Source of the DNA: Saccharopolyspora sp. NFXS83
GTDB lineage: Bacteria > Actinomycetota > Actinomycetes > Mycobacteriales > Pseudonocardiaceae
Length of the DNA: 64,000 nt
Direction of reading: 5' to 3'
Assembly (NCBI RefSeq): GCF_026241095.1
Contig: NZ_JAPFGB010000018.1
Location: 1 to 64,000, forward strand
Shown in pieces: positions 37,400-45,489 of the stretch; position 1 is the stretch's first letter; each line of letters opens with the position of its first letter. Both the position numbers and the translations under genes were made by a program. The notes under the pieces were generated by a model. It did not search any database. It saw only the letters and a list, made by a program, of their open reading frames with translations, and was not told the DNA's origin.

Positions 37400-38155
37400 T
37401 CAGCGCAAGCCTGAGCCGATCTCACCGCTGTCCGTCCGCGTCGCCTCGAACGGGCGCGGTTCGGAGCGCTCGTCGGCCTCCTCCTCGACCTTCTCCCCAC
37501 CGCGACGGCGGAAGAACTGGAAGCCGGGAATGCCGACGATGGCGCGGCGCACGTCGTGGGTGACTTCGAGCAGCTCGTGGATCTCGGGCCCGACCTTGTC
37601 CAAGGTGCGCAGGATCGGCAGCACGTCGGAGAGCACGTGCTCGGTGAGCACCGGCAGCTCGTCGACCAGGCGGATCGCCGCGTCGACCTCCTTCTGCGAG
37701 AGCTCGTCGACGAACAGCTGCGCCATCGGCGCCGCTTTCCGGGCGATGGGTTCGTAGGTCGCCAGCAGCTCGTCGGCCATCGCCGCGGTCTTCTGCACGT
37801 CGGCGACGGTGTTCGAGGCGGTGTCGCTCACCGAACCGGCGTTCTCGACGATGGTGCGAGCCTCGGCGGAGATGGCGCCCGCGGCTTCGACGGTGGCGCC
37901 CGCGGCGGCGGCCACGGTCTTGGCCTCCCGCAGCACCTCTTCGACCTCGTCGACGGTCCGGCCGGTGCGGGCGAGGATCTCCTCGGCCCCGTCGACGACG
38001 GTGTTCACCCTGGCCAGCAGGGCCTCCACGCCGTCCACCAGGCCCAGCACCCGCGCCGGTGCCGCGGCGACCGTCGTCGCGGATTCCACCGCCCAGCCGA
38101 CCGTGGAGCGGGCCATTCCGAGTACGTCGCCGGGCGTGGGGATGCGGATCAACAT
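37400..38155 (-). CDS. Hypothetical coiled-coil protein
   Basis: A 251-residue protein I cannot name. After LIRIPTPGDVLGMARSTVGWAVE, it is almost entirely amphipathic helix with heptad-like Val/Ala/Leu spacing (EILARTGRTVDEVEEVLREAKTVAAAAG and on to residue 190), resembling phasin- or apolipoprotein-like helices. The C-terminus has FQFFRRRGGEKVEEEADERSEPRP. Similar proteins are common in actinobacteria near the poly-isoprenoid or wall genes. ATG 38155 is chosen; GTG 38170 would add 5 residues. It is preceded by the chaplin-like gene in the same direction, with a hairpin between. Confidence 0.65.
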   Translation of the reverse strand: MLIRIPTPGDVLGMARSTVGWAVESATTVAAAPARVLGLVDGVEALLARVNTVVDGAEEILARTGRTVDEVEEVLREAKTVAAAAGATVEAAGAISAEARTIVENAGSVSDTASNTVADVQKTAAMADELLATYEPIARKAAPMAQLFVDELSQKEVDAAIRLVDELPVLTEHVLSDVLPILRTLDKVGPEIHELLEVTHDVRRAIVGIPGFQFFRRRGGEKVEEEADERSEPRPFEATRTDSGEIGSGLR

Positions 38156-38169
38156 GTCACCACTGTGCA

Positions 38170-38221
38170 CGTGCCCGTGCCCCGGCGACCACAGCGAGGG
38201 TCGGAACGGGGCACGGGCACG
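38170..38221 (-). terminator. Terminator of the chaplin-like gene
   Basis: Perfect 15-bp stem (CGTGCCCGTGCCCCG and its complement) around a 22-base loop, 22 bases beyond the stop at 38244 on the minus strand. Confidence 0.75.
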
Positions 38222-38243
38222 GTGCGAATCGGGACGAACTCCG

Positions 38244-38732
38244 TCAGCCGGTCACGGCCGCGTGGCCGGCGACCGCCACCGGGCTGGGCGCGGTGGGCAG
38301 CTCGGCCGGGGACACCTGCTGGGCAGGAGCGCTCGGCGCCGGGCCGGGCGCCGGAGCGGGCGCCGGGCCGGGGCCGGGGCCCCCGCCGTGGCCACCGCCG
38401 CCGTGGCCACCGGGCTTGTGCGGCTTGTGGGGCTTGTGGGGCTTGTGCGGCTTCTCCGGCTTTTCGTGGTCGGGCTTCTCCGGCTTGTGCGACGGGTGGT
38501 CGACGACCGGCGCGTTGACGCATTCACTGGTCTGCGGGGAGAGTACGGAGACGACGGCTCCGGCGACTGCAACGTTGTTGCCGCACAGCTGGATCGGAAC
38601 CAAGCTCACGTTGTTGTCGTTGCCGACGTTGACCCCGTCGTTGTCCGCGCTGTCGGCGAACGCCGGAGCGCCTGCCAGCAACAATCCAGCGGTCGCCGTG
38701 ATGACACCGGCGAAGCGTGCTTTGTTGTGCAC
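38244..38732 (-). CDS. Secreted chaplin-like protein with His/Lys/Pro-rich tail
   Basis: A 162-residue exported protein: signal peptide (FAGVITATAGLLLAGAPAFA), then a chaplin-like segment NVGNDNNVSLVPIQLCGNNVAVAGAVV...SECVNAP with two cysteines, the pattern of streptomycete surface chaplins. It is followed by a tail of KPHKPHKPHKP repeats, GGHGGGGHGGG and Pro/Ala repeats. The chaplin part may assemble on the cell surface; the His-rich tail could bind metal or wall polymer. GTG 38732 has GAAGGAAG before it. Confidence 0.72.
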   Translation of the reverse strand: MHNKARFAGVITATAGLLLAGAPAFADSADNDGVNVGNDNNVSLVPIQLCGNNVAVAGAVVSVLSPQTSECVNAPVVDHPSHKPEKPDHEKPEKPHKPHKPHKPHKPGGHGGGGHGGGPGPGPAPAPAPGPAPSAPAQQVSPAELPTAPSPVAVAGHAAVTG

Positions 38733-38884
38733 TGTCGCACTTCCTTCGTTTCGATTTCCGGGATTACTGTGGGGCCGGCTTTCCGTCGTCCGGTTGGGCC
38801 GGGCTCATCGTCGCGACAGGGTTGTTGCCTGGTCCCTGCCGCCTTCCCGCCGCGTTCCGTCTCCGCTGGTCGTACGACGTGTCG

Positions 38885-39736
38885 TCAATGCAGCAACACG
38901 AGTGTTCCCAGCGGCAGTGTGCTCAGCAGCCGTAATGCGTCCGGCGGTACTCGCACACAGCCGTCGCTGGCTTCTTCGCCGAACACGGCCGGATCCGGCC
39001 AGCCGTGCAATGCGACGGTTCCCGGTCCGCCTCCGTAACTGTTGAAGGTCTCGGAGTGGGTGCCGAGGGGAAGGATGATGGGGCTGAAGTCCGTGACCGT
39101 CTCTTCGATCGCGGCCATCAGGTAAGTGCGCCCGCGCGGTGTCGGGGAGTCCGGCGAACCCACCCCGACGGTCCAGGCGCCGATCTCGCGCTCGCCCTCT
39201 CGCACCACGAGCCGCTTCGCGTCGACGTCGACGTCGACGTGGTACGGCGTGCGCGCCTGGGTGATCGGGTTCGCCGGGCCGACGCGGATCCATCCGCTGC
39301 TGCTGTTCGGACGGGAGGGGAGCAGGACCTGCGCCCAGTCGGCGTGCCGAGCGATCACCGGAACCCAGGTCGGGTTGCCGAGCTGCATCGCGGGCAGCCG
39401 GGCGAACGCCGGGCCGCCGGGCGTGCCGTGCACGGCCACGTCCCGCTCGACGCGCAGCACGACGCCGTCGGTGGCGGCGTCCGGCGCGGGGTCGGCGACG
39501 GCGCTGCCGATGTCGCCGAAGGTGCTCGCCGCGGGGAGCCCGGTGAGGTCGACCCGGTCGGCTTGTCCAACCGGTGCGGGGGCGGCGGATTCCGCCGCCG
39601 GAGCAGGTGGCAGCGCACCGCCCCCGCACCCGGCGAGCAACGCCGCGAGGCCACCGGCCAGCAGCGACGATCGCGCGCAGCCGAGCACCCGGCGCTGCGC
39701 CGGGGCGGTTCGTGCGGATCGGGTTCGCGCTGTCAT
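38885..39736 (-). CDS. L,D-transpeptidase (YkuD) lipoprotein
   Basis: A 283-residue exported protein with a lipoprotein-type signal (SSLLAGGLAALLAGCGGG, lipobox LAGC). The C-terminal YkuD domain starts near KRLVVREGEREIGAWTVGVG and holds the catalytic motif HGWPDPAVFGEEASDGCVRV with the nucleophile Cys. Such enzymes cross-link peptidoglycan through 3-3 bridges in the cell wall. ATG 39736 has GAGGAA upstream. It could be modified by the SH3-like middle segment (WVPVIARHADWAQVLLPSR), which may bind wall. Upstream lies a long gap. Confidence 0.88.
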   Translation of the reverse strand: MTARTRSARTAPAQRRVLGCARSSLLAGGLAALLAGCGGGALPPAPAAESAAPAPVGQADRVDLTGLPAASTFGDIGSAVADPAPDAATDGVVLRVERDVAVHGTPGGPAFARLPAMQLGNPTWVPVIARHADWAQVLLPSRPNSSSGWIRVGPANPITQARTPYHVDVDVDAKRLVVREGEREIGAWTVGVGSPDSPTPRGRTYLMAAIEETVTDFSPIILPLGTHSETFNSYGGGPGTVALHGWPDPAVFGEEASDGCVRVPPDALRLLSTLPLGTLVLLH

Positions 39737-40361
39737 GACTCGTTCCTCGGTTCCTGACCCGGCCATGCCGGGCTGCGGCGATGCGGTGAGGGAATGCCGA
39801 AAAGCGGCATTCGGGGAAGTGCAGTGCGATCGGGGATGCCACCGAATCGCCGGTACCGCCGATCAGGTGCCTGGCGGACGCTAACCCACCGAGAGGATCG
39901 GTCCAAACGGAAAAGTACGCGCGTACGTGTCGGCGCGGACGGCGAAAGCCGGTTCCTGAGCAGCGAAAATAGCCGATTCAGGCGGATTTGCCGAATTCGC
40001 CGGAAATCGGTTGCCCCACTTTCAGGTGCATAACTTCACCGTTTCGAGTGACAATCGAATGCGAGTCGTTTAGCCGCGGCGGGCTGCTGGAGGGGGCGCG
40101 GATCCCGCCTCGCATCGGACGGGAGGCCGCATCCGCCAGGCCGACGGCGCCGCCGGTTCGCTTGATCACCGCTTCGGCCGCGCGGAGTTCCCCGAGGCAT
40201 CAACGACTTCGAACCGCGTCGGCTTCCGCTCTCGGCGGCAGGGCCGTTCGTCGCCGTTGGCCGAAAGTAGTAGATCACGCTGGCTGTGAAGGTGATTTCG
40301 CCGACGGGGCGGATCTTTAGCTTGGCGTGTGACCGAATCGCGGAGCACGCAGGAGGATCTG
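39737..40361. other. Long divergent gap, L,D-transpeptidase/serine protease
   Basis: 625 bases without a supported gene. Both strands have only short frames with atypical codon use. Promoters of both flanking exported proteins must be here; I see no clear repeat or operator. Confidence 0.5.
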
Positions 40362-41120
40362 ATGGGCAAGCCCGGCAAAGCGGCACTGTTCGGGGCGGTG
40401 GGAGCGGTCGCGCTCACGGCGGTGTTGGCCCCACCCGCTTCGGCGATCATCGGTGGCCACGACGCCACCGCGGAGTACCCGTTCATGGTGAGCGTGCAGA
40501 AGGACGGCCACCACTACTGCGGAGCGACGCTGATCGAGCCGGACTGGATCGTGACCGCCGGGCACTGCACGGTGGACGTCAAGCCCGAGCAGCTCTCCGT
40601 GCGGATCGGCGACCACGACCGCACGAAGGGCGCCGAAGCCAAGGTCACCGAGGTCATCGCGCACCCGGACTTCTCCTACGAGCCGTTCCACGACGACGTC
40701 GCCGTGATGAAGCTGGACCACCCCGTGGACGCGCAGCCCGTCGAGATCGCCGCGGAACCCGGCCCGGCCGGCACCGGCACCCGCATCCTCGGCTGGGGGA
40801 TGACCTGCGAGGACGGCAGCGAATGCCCGGACCCGCCGATCACGCTGCAGGAACTGGACACCGAACTCGTCCCGGACGACCGGTGCACCGAGAACTACGC
40901 CCCGGGCAACGAGCTGTGCACCGACAGCCCCACCGAGAACGCGCAGGCGTGCATCCTCGACTCCGGCGGCCCGCAGCTCGCAGGCCGCCCCGGCGACTGG
41001 CAGCTGATCGGCGCGACCAGCCGCGACGGCGACGCCGACCCGACGTGCGCCACCGGCCCCGGCATCTACACGGACCTCACCGCCCACCGCGACTGGATCG
41101 AGCGGACCACCGCGCGCTGA
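40362..41120 (+). CDS. Secreted trypsin-like serine protease
   Basis: A 252-residue S1-family protease. Signal peptide to about residue 28 (VGAVALTAVLAPPASA), mature start IIGGHDATAEYPFM, triad H68 (VTAGHC), D112 (HDDVAVMKL) and S201 (ILDSGGPQL). Three or four cysteine pairs fit trypsin-fold disulfides. The usual G before DSGGP is replaced by L (CILDSGGP), and the oxyanion hole should still form. ATG 40362 follows AGGAGG; GTG 40329 is an unlikely longer start. Zymogen cleavage would be at A28/I29, unlike chymotrypsin but like streptomycete proteases that are processed on secretion. Confidence 0.88.
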   Translation: MGKPGKAALFGAVGAVALTAVLAPPASAIIGGHDATAEYPFMVSVQKDGHHYCGATLIEPDWIVTAGHCTVDVKPEQLSVRIGDHDRTKGAEAKVTEVIAHPDFSYEPFHDDVAVMKLDHPVDAQPVEIAAEPGPAGTGTRILGWGMTCEDGSECPDPPITLQELDTELVPDDRCTENYAPGNELCTDSPTENAQACILDSGGPQLAGRPGDWQLIGATSRDGDADPTCATGPGIYTDLTAHRDWIERTTAR

Positions 41121-41158
41121 GGGCTGCGGGGCCGAGGCCGGAACTGAGGCGGGACGCG

Positions 41159-41194
41159 GAAGAGCCCGGCGGGGTCGTCCTCGCCGGGCTCTTC
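41159..41194. terminator. Terminator after the serine protease
   Basis: Perfect 13-bp stem GAAGAGCCCGGCG/CGCCGGGCTCTTC around a 10-base loop, about 40 bases after the stop. Its core GCCCGGCG...CGCCGGGC recurs in the three terminators beside the tRNA-Ser att copies. Confidence 0.8.
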
Positions 41195-41302
41195 TCGTGC
41201 TTTTCACCGGGAAGCGGGGAGTCGACGCTCCGGTCCGCTCGCAAGGTCACGTGCGGGGGAGGGCTCCCTTCGCCTCCGGGTAGCTCCAGCGGGTGGCGGC
41301 TA

Positions 41303-41734
41303 TCAGCCTGCTGGAACCGCTCGCCCTCGTCGTCCTGCCGCGCCGCGCGCGAAGGCGGTGATTGCGCTGACCACCCCGGTTCCGGCGAGCATGCCGACGA
41401 AGACCAGCACCGCACCGACGGCCCAGAGACCGCTGTCGTCCGTCCCGGCGGCGGTCCAGGCCCAAGCCGCGGTGAACGCGACGGGCATGATCGGGACGAC
41501 GAGCCACGCGGGGAGCCGAACGCTCGCGCCCACACCCAGCGCGACGAGGCAGACGACGCAGCCGGCCACTTGCCACGCTTGGTAGGGGCCGCTGGCCGCT
41601 CCCGCCGCCGGGTCGGTCTGATAGCCCTGGTCCCAGGCCATCCAGGCCCACCAGCAGGACGCGGTCAGAACCGCCAGCACCGCGCTGAGCCCCCAGCGTT
41701 CGGCAGGTCGCTGCACGTGCCTTTCGTTGATCAT
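41303..41734 (-). CDS. Hypothetical four-helix membrane protein
   Basis: A 143-residue protein with about four hydrophobic helices (LSAVLAVLTASCWWAWMAW, WQVAGCVVCLVALGV, LVVPIMPVAFTAAWAWTA and LWAVGAVLVFVGMLAG), a short basic C-terminus and no recognised domain. ATG 41734 is favoured; no clear ribosome site. It lies just outside the degenerate tRNA fragment at 41911, so it is probably the last chromosomal gene before the inserted DNA. Confidence 0.6.
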   Translation of the reverse strand: MINERHVQRPAERWGLSAVLAVLTASCWWAWMAWDQGYQTDPAAGAASGPYQAWQVAGCVVCLVALGVGASVRLPAWLVVPIMPVAFTAAWAWTAAGTDDSGLWAVGAVLVFVGMLAGTGVVSAITAFARGAAGRRGRAVPAG

Positions 41735-41857
41735 TGAGCGATGGTGGCACCCACACCCCACGACGGGGATCCGTGAAAGTACTCATCCCCGCCGACCGCC
41801 AGCAGGTTCTGCGGCTCTGGCGGGCGGTTGCGACCGCGACCAGAGCTGAGCCACGGT

Positions 41858-41885
41858 GCCCGGCGGGAGGACGTCCTCGCCGGGC
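41858..41885. terminator. Terminator copy at the left relic att site
   Basis: GCCCGGCG pairs with CGCCGGGC around a 12-base loop. The same element, followed by a CGT(A/T)CTGGTCAC-type linker and a tRNA 3' half, is seen at 45172 and 60106. Confidence 0.65.
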
Positions 41886-41909
41886 TCCGTTCGTACTGGT
41901 CACCTGGGT

Positions 41910-41962
41910 GGAAGCGGGGGATTCGAACCCCCCGGTGACCTACCGGGACGCTCGTTTAAAGG
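41910..41962 (-). repeat. Degenerate tRNA-Ser-like 3' half (relic att site)
   Basis: GGAAGCGGGGGATTCGAACC at its left and CCGGGACGCTCGTTTAAAGG at its right resemble the 54-bp att core at 45222 and 60156 but differ in the variable arm and anticodon side. With the adjoining terminator it looks like an older copy of the tRNA 3' end, left by an earlier integration. No complete tRNA is possible here. Confidence 0.6.
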
Positions 41963-42150
41963 TCTGCGACCAGGCTCGTCCCGCTGTCCCGTCACCCGAC
42001 GAAATCCGGGGCATCGCCAGGGCGAGCCGGAGTTGATCGGTGTGCGGTGGCGCGGCCTCCTCCTCGCCGGCGAGCTCGGCCCGACCTACCGCCGTGATGC
42101 CGAGGGCGACCGTCACCGCTGCGCCCATCGATGCGGCCCGGCCACCGGGA

Positions 42151-42921
42151 TCACTCGTCGACGGCCTGTCGTGCCGGATGCGGCGCGGCGCGGGACGTCG
42201 TTGCGTGATCCTCGCCCCGCCAGAACAGTGCCGTCGTCCGGCGCAGCACGTCGAGTTGAGCCGGGTTGTAGATCTCCCGCGAGACCTGCTCCACGGTGCC
42301 CTGGAAGCGTCGGGGATCCGATGAGCCCAGCTCGAAGACACCGGGGTGCTGCTCGCGCAGCGTCTCCAGGTGCGCCGCCATGCGCACGGCGAGGTCGTGC
42401 CGGACGGCTTCTCCGGCGTCGGCCGGAAGGCCCTCGAAATCGTCGTCGACCCGACTGCGCGCATCCGACGCGACCAGGTCCGCGTAAACCTGACGGTCGT
42501 CGCGATCGAGCAGCCTGCCCAGGACTGAGGTGAGGCGCTTGTCCGCGTCGGACATCGGCACGGCCGCGGTCACCGCGAACTCCGGAGGCAGGTCCGTGGC
42601 GAGCTGCTCCTCCAGCATCATCGTGACCTCGGCGCGGGCCTTGCTCAACCGGCTCATCTGTTCGCTGAGCTCGGAGTCCAGGGCCCGCAACGCCTCCACC
42701 GGATGCTCGTCATCGCCCAGCTGGGCGATGGTGTGCAGGCCGACACCGAGCTCGGCGAGTCGCTTGATCCGCAGTAGGCGGATCAGGTGGGTCACGCCGT
42801 ACTGCTTGTAACCGTTGCTGCGTCGTTCCGGCTCGGGCAACAGCCCGATCTGGTGGTAGTGGCGAACCGTGCGCGCGGTCGTCCCCGCCAGCTCTGCGAG
42901 CTCCCTGGTGCTCCACGCCAT
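42151..42921 (-). CDS. MerR-family transcription regulator
   Basis: A 256-residue regulator. The N-terminal winged helix is classic MerR (STRELAELAGTTARTVRHYHQIGLLPEPERRSNGYKQYG...RLLRIKRLAELGVGLHTI), followed by the dimer helix (ALDSELSEQMSRLSKARAEV) and a long C-terminal helical domain of unknown ligand. It is divergent from a CPBP protease gene; a MerR-type operator (TTGA...TCAA around GTGACGTCAC) lies at 42994-43014 and could serve both. It is within the 41.9-45.2 kb insert. Confidence 0.9.
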   Translation of the reverse strand: MAWSTRELAELAGTTARTVRHYHQIGLLPEPERRSNGYKQYGVTHLIRLLRIKRLAELGVGLHTIAQLGDDEHPVEALRALDSELSEQMSRLSKARAEVTMMLEEQLATDLPPEFAVTAAVPMSDADKRLTSVLGRLLDRDDRQVYADLVASDARSRVDDDFEGLPADAGEAVRHDLAVRMAAHLETLREQHPGVFELGSSDPRRFQGTVEQVSREIYNPAQLDVLRRTTALFWRGEDHATTSRAAPHPARQAVDE

Positions 42922-42993
42922 CCCGGCCCTCCCCGCCTTTCGTGTCCGTCCCTCCGCTGGCCGCCGCGCCGGTGATCACCTCGCAGCCAGGGC

Positions 42994-43014
42994 TTGAGTG
43001 TGACGTCACGTCAA
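42994..43014. promoter_or_regulatory. MerR-type operator candidate
   Basis: TTGAGTGTGACGTCACGTCAA: an inverted repeat with central GTGACGTCAC. MerR-family sites in actinomycetes often look like TTGACGT...ACGTCAA. It sits about 75 bases from the MerR start and 63 bases from the CPBP start. Confidence 0.55.
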
Positions 43015-43076
43015 CGTGTCCACTTGGTCGCGGCGAACACGTACGCGCCACCGACGACCGAGGAGTGGAGAACAGC

Positions 43077-44009
43077 ATGGCAGGTAGCACCGCTGCATCG
43101 TGGGCGGTCGACCCCGCGGAGACCGGCACGGACCGCGCGGGTGGCGTCCCCTACCACCGGGCCCTGGTCCACGACCGGCGACGGGTGGGACGTGGCGTCG
43201 CCGCGATCGTGCTGGTGGTCGTCGGGCTGTTCGGGTTCGGATCGGTGATCACTTGGCTGGCGGCCCAAGTCGACTTGTCCATGGGGCGGGTCAACCCGAC
43301 GCTCGGCGGTGACGACGTCACGGTCCTCTTCCAGGCCGCTGGGGCGGCCTCGATCGCGTTGCTCATCCCGTGGAGCATGCTCGTGCAGCGCTGGCTCTAC
43401 GGAGTCCGGGGACGCTCCCTGATCTCGGTCGTCTCCCGGTTCCGGTTCGACCGGTTCGGATGGGCGCTTCTCTTCGCCGGCCCGCTGTCGGTTCTCTGCA
43501 TCGCCGTCGTCTCGCTCGTGACCCCGGTCGAGCCCGCGCAGTTCAACAGCGCGGATCTGATCGGTCTCCTCGCCGTCACCCTGCTGCTGACCCCGCTGCA
43601 GGCAGCGGGGGAGGAGTTCGGGTTCCGCGGTCTCGTCCTGCGCGTCGCGAGCAGCTGGAACCGGAACCCGCGCACCGCGCTGCTCGTCGGCGTGGTGGTC
43701 TCGGCAGCGTTGTTCGGCGCGATCCACTTCCAAGGCAACCTGTGGCTGAACCTGAACTACCTGACCCTCGGCATCGGCGCGGCGCTCATCACCTGGCGCA
43801 CGGGTGGGCTCGAGACGGCTGTGGTCCTCCACGCTCTGAACAACACCGTCAGCTTCACCTTCGCACTGGTGCTGCACACCGATCTGCTCGGCGGCACGGG
43901 TGAACCGGCGCTGCTGCTCCTCACCGTACCCACGATCGCCACGACGGCCGCGGTCTTCGCAACCACCCGCCGGCACGGCCCCACGACCGTTCGTGCGGCG
44001 ACGCCTTGA
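43077..44009 (+). CDS. CPBP-family intramembrane metalloprotease
   Basis: A 310-residue membrane protein with about eight helices, of the CPBP (CAAX protease and bacteriocin-processing) family. The catalytic EExxxR motif is in AAGEEFGFRGLVLR, the second motif FGAIHFQGN carries the His, and LHALNNT supplies the third. Members cleave or process peptides in the membrane, for instance in bacteriocin immunity. ATG 43077 has AGGAG at 43061; longer starts at 42942 are unlikely because the MerR operator lies inside them. Confidence 0.85.
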   Translation: MAGSTAASWAVDPAETGTDRAGGVPYHRALVHDRRRVGRGVAAIVLVVVGLFGFGSVITWLAAQVDLSMGRVNPTLGGDDVTVLFQAAGAASIALLIPWSMLVQRWLYGVRGRSLISVVSRFRFDRFGWALLFAGPLSVLCIAVVSLVTPVEPAQFNSADLIGLLAVTLLLTPLQAAGEEFGFRGLVLRVASSWNRNPRTALLVGVVVSAALFGAIHFQGNLWLNLNYLTLGIGAALITWRTGGLETAVVLHALNNTVSFTFALVLHTDLLGGTGEPALLLLTVPTIATTAAVFATTRRHGPTTVRAATP

Positions 44010-44164
44010 GGATCGGGGGTTAGTTGTGCCGGCGCTTAGGCCGAGTCATCCAGCAGCCGTTCGAGTCCTTCGGCCGGCGCGGCAGGGTGGGCTCCCGGAC
44101 CGCGTGTTCAGGCTGACAACGAGGGCGGGCGGCTCAAACGTTCGCCTGCTGAAAAGGTGATTCG

Positions 44165-44773
44165 GTGAACATGGCAGACCATGAAAACGTCCCCGTCGTA
44201 CGTCCCATCACCGACGCCGACATCTCCACCACGGTCGACACACTTGCTCGAGCCTTCGCCGATTACCCCTTCACCCGGCACGTGATCGCCGCAGAAGGCC
44301 ATGAGGAACGGGTCCGGCGCTTCCAGGAAATCTGTCTCACCCGTATCGGCATGGTGTACGGCCGCGTGTGGGTCGCCGACGAAGGGCGCGCTGTCGCCGT
44401 GTGGGCCACTCCCGACGAGGATCCCTCGCCCGCTTTCGCCGAGGTCGGCCCGGTGCTCGGCGAGCTGACCGGCGACCGGCAGGCCGCCTACGAATCCGCA
44501 GAGCAGGCTGTTGCTCCATACCGGCCGCAGGAGCCGGCGTGGTTCCTCAACACGGTGGCCGTCTCTCCCGAAGCGCAGGGGAAGGGCCTTGGCAGCGCGG
44601 TGCTGGTTCCCGGCATCGAGGAGGCAGGGAACGCCGGGTATCCGGCGTTCCTGGAGACCTCCAGCGAGAGGAACGTGCGGTTCTACGAGCGGCTCGGCTT
44701 CCGGGTCACGGCCGCTGTCACCCTCCCCGACGGCGGCCCCCACACATGGTGCATGCGCAAGGACCCGCGCTGA
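44165..44773 (+). CDS. GNAT-family N-acetyltransferase
   Basis: A 202-residue acetyltransferase. The acetyl-CoA-binding core reads WFLNTVAVSPEAQGKGLGSAVLVPGIEEA, with the R/Q-x-x-G-x-G/A signature QGKGLG, followed by FLETSSERNVRFYERLGFRV. This pattern is common in small-molecule or protein N-acetyltransferases in actinomycetes. The acceptor is unknown. GTG 44165 has AAAAGG before it; ATG 44171 is an equally possible start. It belongs to the presumed older insert. Confidence 0.85.
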   Translation: MNMADHENVPVVRPITDADISTTVDTLARAFADYPFTRHVIAAEGHEERVRRFQEICLTRIGMVYGRVWVADEGRAVAVWATPDEDPSPAFAEVGPVLGELTGDRQAAYESAEQAVAPYRPQEPAWFLNTVAVSPEAQGKGLGSAVLVPGIEEAGNAGYPAFLETSSERNVRFYERLGFRVTAAVTLPDGGPHTWCMRKDPR

Positions 44774-44837
44774 TGTCTGGAATCGACCAAGCAGGTCAGG
44801 CACTGGACCTCCTGGCACCGGCACATCACGCTCGCCG

Positions 44838-45085
44838 TTACGGCCGGTGGTTTTCTTGCCCATAGCCGCGTTCGAGACCGCCTTCACTGGTTCTGATCGA
44901 CTGCGCGTCCAGTACCGCCGCTGATGGGCACGGGTCACGCCCGTCTTGGGCGCGGGCCTGGTCCCGTAATGCGGTGTGGATGCGGTCGAACACGCCCGCG
45001 GCCGTCCAGGTCCGGTACCACCGATACGCCGCGTCCCGCGGCAGCAGATCACCCACGACAGGTACTCCCGGACAAGCCCGCTGCT
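44838..45085 (-). pseudogene. Fragment of an IS5-family (IS4/IS5 DDE) transposase
   Basis: The minus strand encodes, over about 75 codons, LPRDAAYRWYRTWTAAGVFD, IHTALRDQARAQDGRDP and SAAVLDAQSIRTSEGG, which is the N-terminal part of an IS5-group transposase (AVLDAQS is the first DDE Asp region). Upstream the frame shifts (REYLSW in a neighbouring frame), and the remainder with the other catalytic residues is missing. Nonfunctional. It lies between the GNAT gene and the att site and helps mark this segment as mobile-element debris. Confidence 0.75.
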
Positions 45086-45171
45086 GGCGCTGTGCTCCTG
45101 CACTGGGGAAGAACGCCCCGGAACGTTCCGGCAAGGGGCAACTGAGACTAAAACTGAGACTAGGAGCAACA

Positions 45172-45204
45172 GAGCCCGGCGAGATTGATCCTCGCCGGCT
45201 CTGT
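45172..45204. terminator. Terminator copy left of attL
   Basis: GAGCCCGGCGAG... pairs with CTCGCCGGCTC around a short loop. Together with CTGTTCGTGCTGGTCAC it is nearly the same as the sequence at 60106-60153 next to the tRNA 3' end. This is probably the original terminator of tRNA-Ser, separated from it by the insertion. Confidence 0.65.
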
Positions 45205-45221
45205 TCGTGCTGGTCACAGGA

Positions 45222-45275
45222 GCGGAAGCGGGGGGATTCGAACCCCCGGTCCCTCTCGGGACGCTCGCTTTCAAG
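45222..45275. repeat. attL: left copy of the 54-bp direct repeat
   Basis: Identical for 54 bases to 60156-60209, from GCGGAAGCGGGG to CGCTCGCTTTCAAG, and different on both sides. It equals the 3' half of tRNA-Ser(UGA) from the anticodon onwards, the standard att core for tyrosine integrases. The element between the two copies is about 14.9 kb. Confidence 0.95.
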
Positions 45276-45489
45276 CTCTGAGCAGGCATGTTCGGCAGTG
45301 TCCGCGGATGTGGTTGTTCCTGGAATGGACTGGTTCTCGGACTCGGCCGAACGCTGTTGAACGTCTGCGAATGCAACCACAACTGCAACCACCGTGAGAT
45401 CCAAGTCGGCGCGCTCGCAGCGCTGCGGGCTGAGTGGGCAGCCTCGCCGTCGGCTGGTTGACATACCGTCGAGCGAGTCCGCCAGCGCT

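Larger units (their letters stand above)
45086..45489. other. Left boundary of the AICE
   Basis: This gene-free gap contains the terminator copy (45172-45204), the left att copy (45222-45275) and the first 200 bases of the element, in which I see no gene. Confidence 0.6.

Noticed and set aside
41159-41240. A fourth terminator-plus-tRNA copy
   Set aside because: The hairpin core matches the other copies, and GGAAGCGGGGAG follows, but the T-arm sequence TTCGAA and the anticodon side are absent, so the likeness is too weak.
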